In this document: positions 5,880 through 6,888 of the stretch, in pieces
Position numbering within the stretch: position 1 is the stretch's first letter
Layout: every line of letters starts with the position of its first letter
Source: Candidatus Methanophagales archaeon
Lineage (GTDB): Archaea; Halobacteriota; Syntropharchaeia; Alkanophagales; Methanospirareceae
Assembly (NCBI GenBank): GCA_030617585.1
Contig: JAUWVD010000059.1
Location: 1-6,888, forward strand
Reading direction: 5' to 3'
Length of the DNA: 6,888 nucleotides
Notes under the pieces: generated by a model
Seen by the model: the letters and a program-made list of their open reading frames with translations, nothing else
Database searches by the model: none
What the model was told of the DNA's origin: nothing
Program-made: the position numbers and the translations under genes

Positions 5880-6888
5880 ATGAGTGAGCGGATAAAGGGC
5901 GTCTGTACAGAAGATAAGATAAGAGGCATAGAGCAGGAATACCCAGTGAGTGCAAAATCGGGTTTAAATCCGTCCTTGCTCGTTAATGCAGCGATACAAG
6001 GGATAAAACGCGGGAAATTCGCTCGTGATGTCAAGTGGGACGTGGTTATGGAGATCACGCAAGAAGTGCACGAATCGCGAATATTGTCGTCATACGGTGA
6101 AAACGGCAGTCGTATTTATAACGATCTGGGCCATCTCGAAATAGCGACACCGTCATATAACAATCCCTTTGACGCAGTGGCATACGATAAGGCATCAGAG
6201 ATATATGCCTATGTGGGCTCACGGGAGGCGAGTTTGGCGTTAAAGAAGGAAGTACGCATCCATAAGAATAACGTCGCCAACTTCTTTAGTTCTCTCGGCG
6301 GGTGGAAGGAGAAAGGGAAGAAGAAAAGGATACAGACCAATACATACGCTACTCATGGCAATATAATAACCAAAAGGGAAGCGTGCAAAGATTGGAGTCG
6401 AGTAGAAAAGGCATTAATACCATGGATACTCACACGGATTTTGTTTACCGGGTCAGGCGATGTTGTTTCTGGCGACACGATTAGTAAGGGAAGCGTGAAG
6501 TTCGTAATTTCGCCGCGGGCGATGTTTGTAGTCCATAAATCTTCGCTTTCCACTACACGCGAGCGAGGCATATTGAACACGAGAGATCAGCCCCATGCTG
6601 CGCATCGGTACTGGCGACTGCATGACATCCATTACGAAGCACTTCGGTCGGAATATGCGATTTTCTTACGCGATATAATACAAGCGCAGGTAATTTGCGC
6701 CTTTGAGGCCGGGTTCTTAGACAATGCACCGGAGATAGAGGATCCTGTGAGTGCGTTTAAGAAACTGTCATTAGATACACAGGAATGCAAGTGGCAGCTA
6801 AAATTGAAGAGCGGTGAGGTGACCGATGCGGTATCCATATTACAGTTCTATTTGGATGCGATAGAGCAGATGCATGAATTTAGTGGTG
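5880..6888 (+). CDS. PafA/Dop family protein, Dop-like, 3'-truncated by the window end
   Basis: The frame is open for 336 codons from the ATG at 5880 to the window edge. An in-frame TAA at 5871 and the absence of other start codons before the first motif fix the start. Family motifs are GIEQEY (16-21), KWDVVMEI (52-59, matching the RWD...E segment of Dop), NGSRIYNDLGHLEIATP (75-91), YDKASE (102-107), THGNIITKR (158-166), FTGSGDV (189-195), ISPRAM (210-215) and NTRDQPHA (233-240) with YWRLHDI, all in Dop/PafA order. The loop length around NDLGHLE equals Dop, and the catalytic Asp is kept (Asp82, with Glu87). Departures are Gly160 for the Glu of HEN, Gln237 in DEPH, and a shortened insert before NGSRIY where actinobacterial Dop carries its long Dop-loop. 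About 150-200 residues (the rest of the fold and the C-terminal domain) should follow. By family it would hydrolyse or activate the C terminus of a Pup-like modifier. It is same-strand with the ATPase and PafA-like genes but separated by a repeat element. Confidence 0.88.
   Translation, partial: MSERIKGVCTEDKIRGIEQEYPVSAKSGLNPSLLVNAAIQGIKRGKFARDVKWDVVMEITQEVHESRILSSYGENGSRIYNDLGHLEIATPSYNNPFDAVAYDKASEIYAYVGSREASLALKKEVRIHKNNVANFFSSLGGWKEKGKKKRIQTNTYATHGNIITKREACKDWSRVEKALIPWILTRILFTGSGDVVSGDTISKGSVKFVISPRAMFVVHKSSLSTTRERGILNTRDQPHAAHRYWRLHDIHYEALRSEYAIFLRDIIQAQVICAFEAGFLDNAPEIEDPVSAFKKLSLDTQECKWQLKLKSGEVTDAVSILQFYLDAIEQMHEFSG

Noticed and set aside
6302..6484. Plus-strand 60-residue frame within the Dop-like gene
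   Set aside because: It lies in another frame of the open 336-codon Dop-like gene, which carries family motifs on both sides of it.
5880..6888. Glutamate-cysteine ligase or glutamine synthetase as the identity of the Dop-like gene
   Set aside because: The fold superfamily is shared, but the combination NGSRIYNDLGHLEIATP, NTRDQPHA and YWRLHDI is specific to the PafA/Dop family.

Overview
The window looks like a piece of an archaeal chromosome. The closest fit is a methanogen or ANME-like euryarchaeote (Methanophagales or Syntrophoarchaeia type). The evidence is a 5'-truncated heterodisulfide reductase subunit A gene, an AbrB-PhoU fusion regulator of the kind common in archaea, TATA-like AT blocks upstream of starts, and no strong Shine-Dalgarno sequences. 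The lineage is an inference, because no rRNA or universal marker gene is present.

Layout: (1) 1-636 (+), the 3' end of hdrA, closed by a strong hairpin/T-run terminator that overlaps its stop codon. (2) 637-947, non-coding, with a hairpin and an imperfect inverted repeat (804-945). (3) 948-1982 (-), an AbrB-PhoU regulator. (4) 1983-2179, an AT-rich divergent promoter region. (5) 2180-3811 (+), an AAA+ ATPase with the architecture of the actinobacterial proteasomal ATPase ARC/Mpa: coiled coil, two OB domains, AAA domain and Mpa-like C-terminal region. (6) 3829-5583 (+), a PafA/Dop family protein most like the Pup ligase PafA. It starts 17 nt after the ATPase, has Cys at the position of the catalytic Asp, and carries an extra C-terminal region of about 120 residues. 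(7) 5584-5879, a gap almost filled by a nested inverted-repeat element of about 252 bp. (8) 5880-6888 (+), a second PafA/Dop family protein that runs off the window. It is more like the depupylase Dop and keeps the catalytic Asp.

The main discovery is items 5, 6 and 8 together. A Mpa/ARC-type unfoldase beside two divergent paralogs of the Pup ligase/depupylase family looks like a pupylation-type protein-tagging and degradation system in an apparently archaeal genome. No Pup-like small protein and no proteasome subunit is visible, so the tag and the protease must be encoded elsewhere or be of a different kind. The Asp-to-Cys change in one paralog, and other altered active-site motifs in both, suggest chemistry that differs from classical pupylation, or a division between a regulatory and a catalytic subunit.

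The hdrA fragment (energy metabolism) and the phosphate-type regulator are separate transcription units and probably have no functional link to the cluster.
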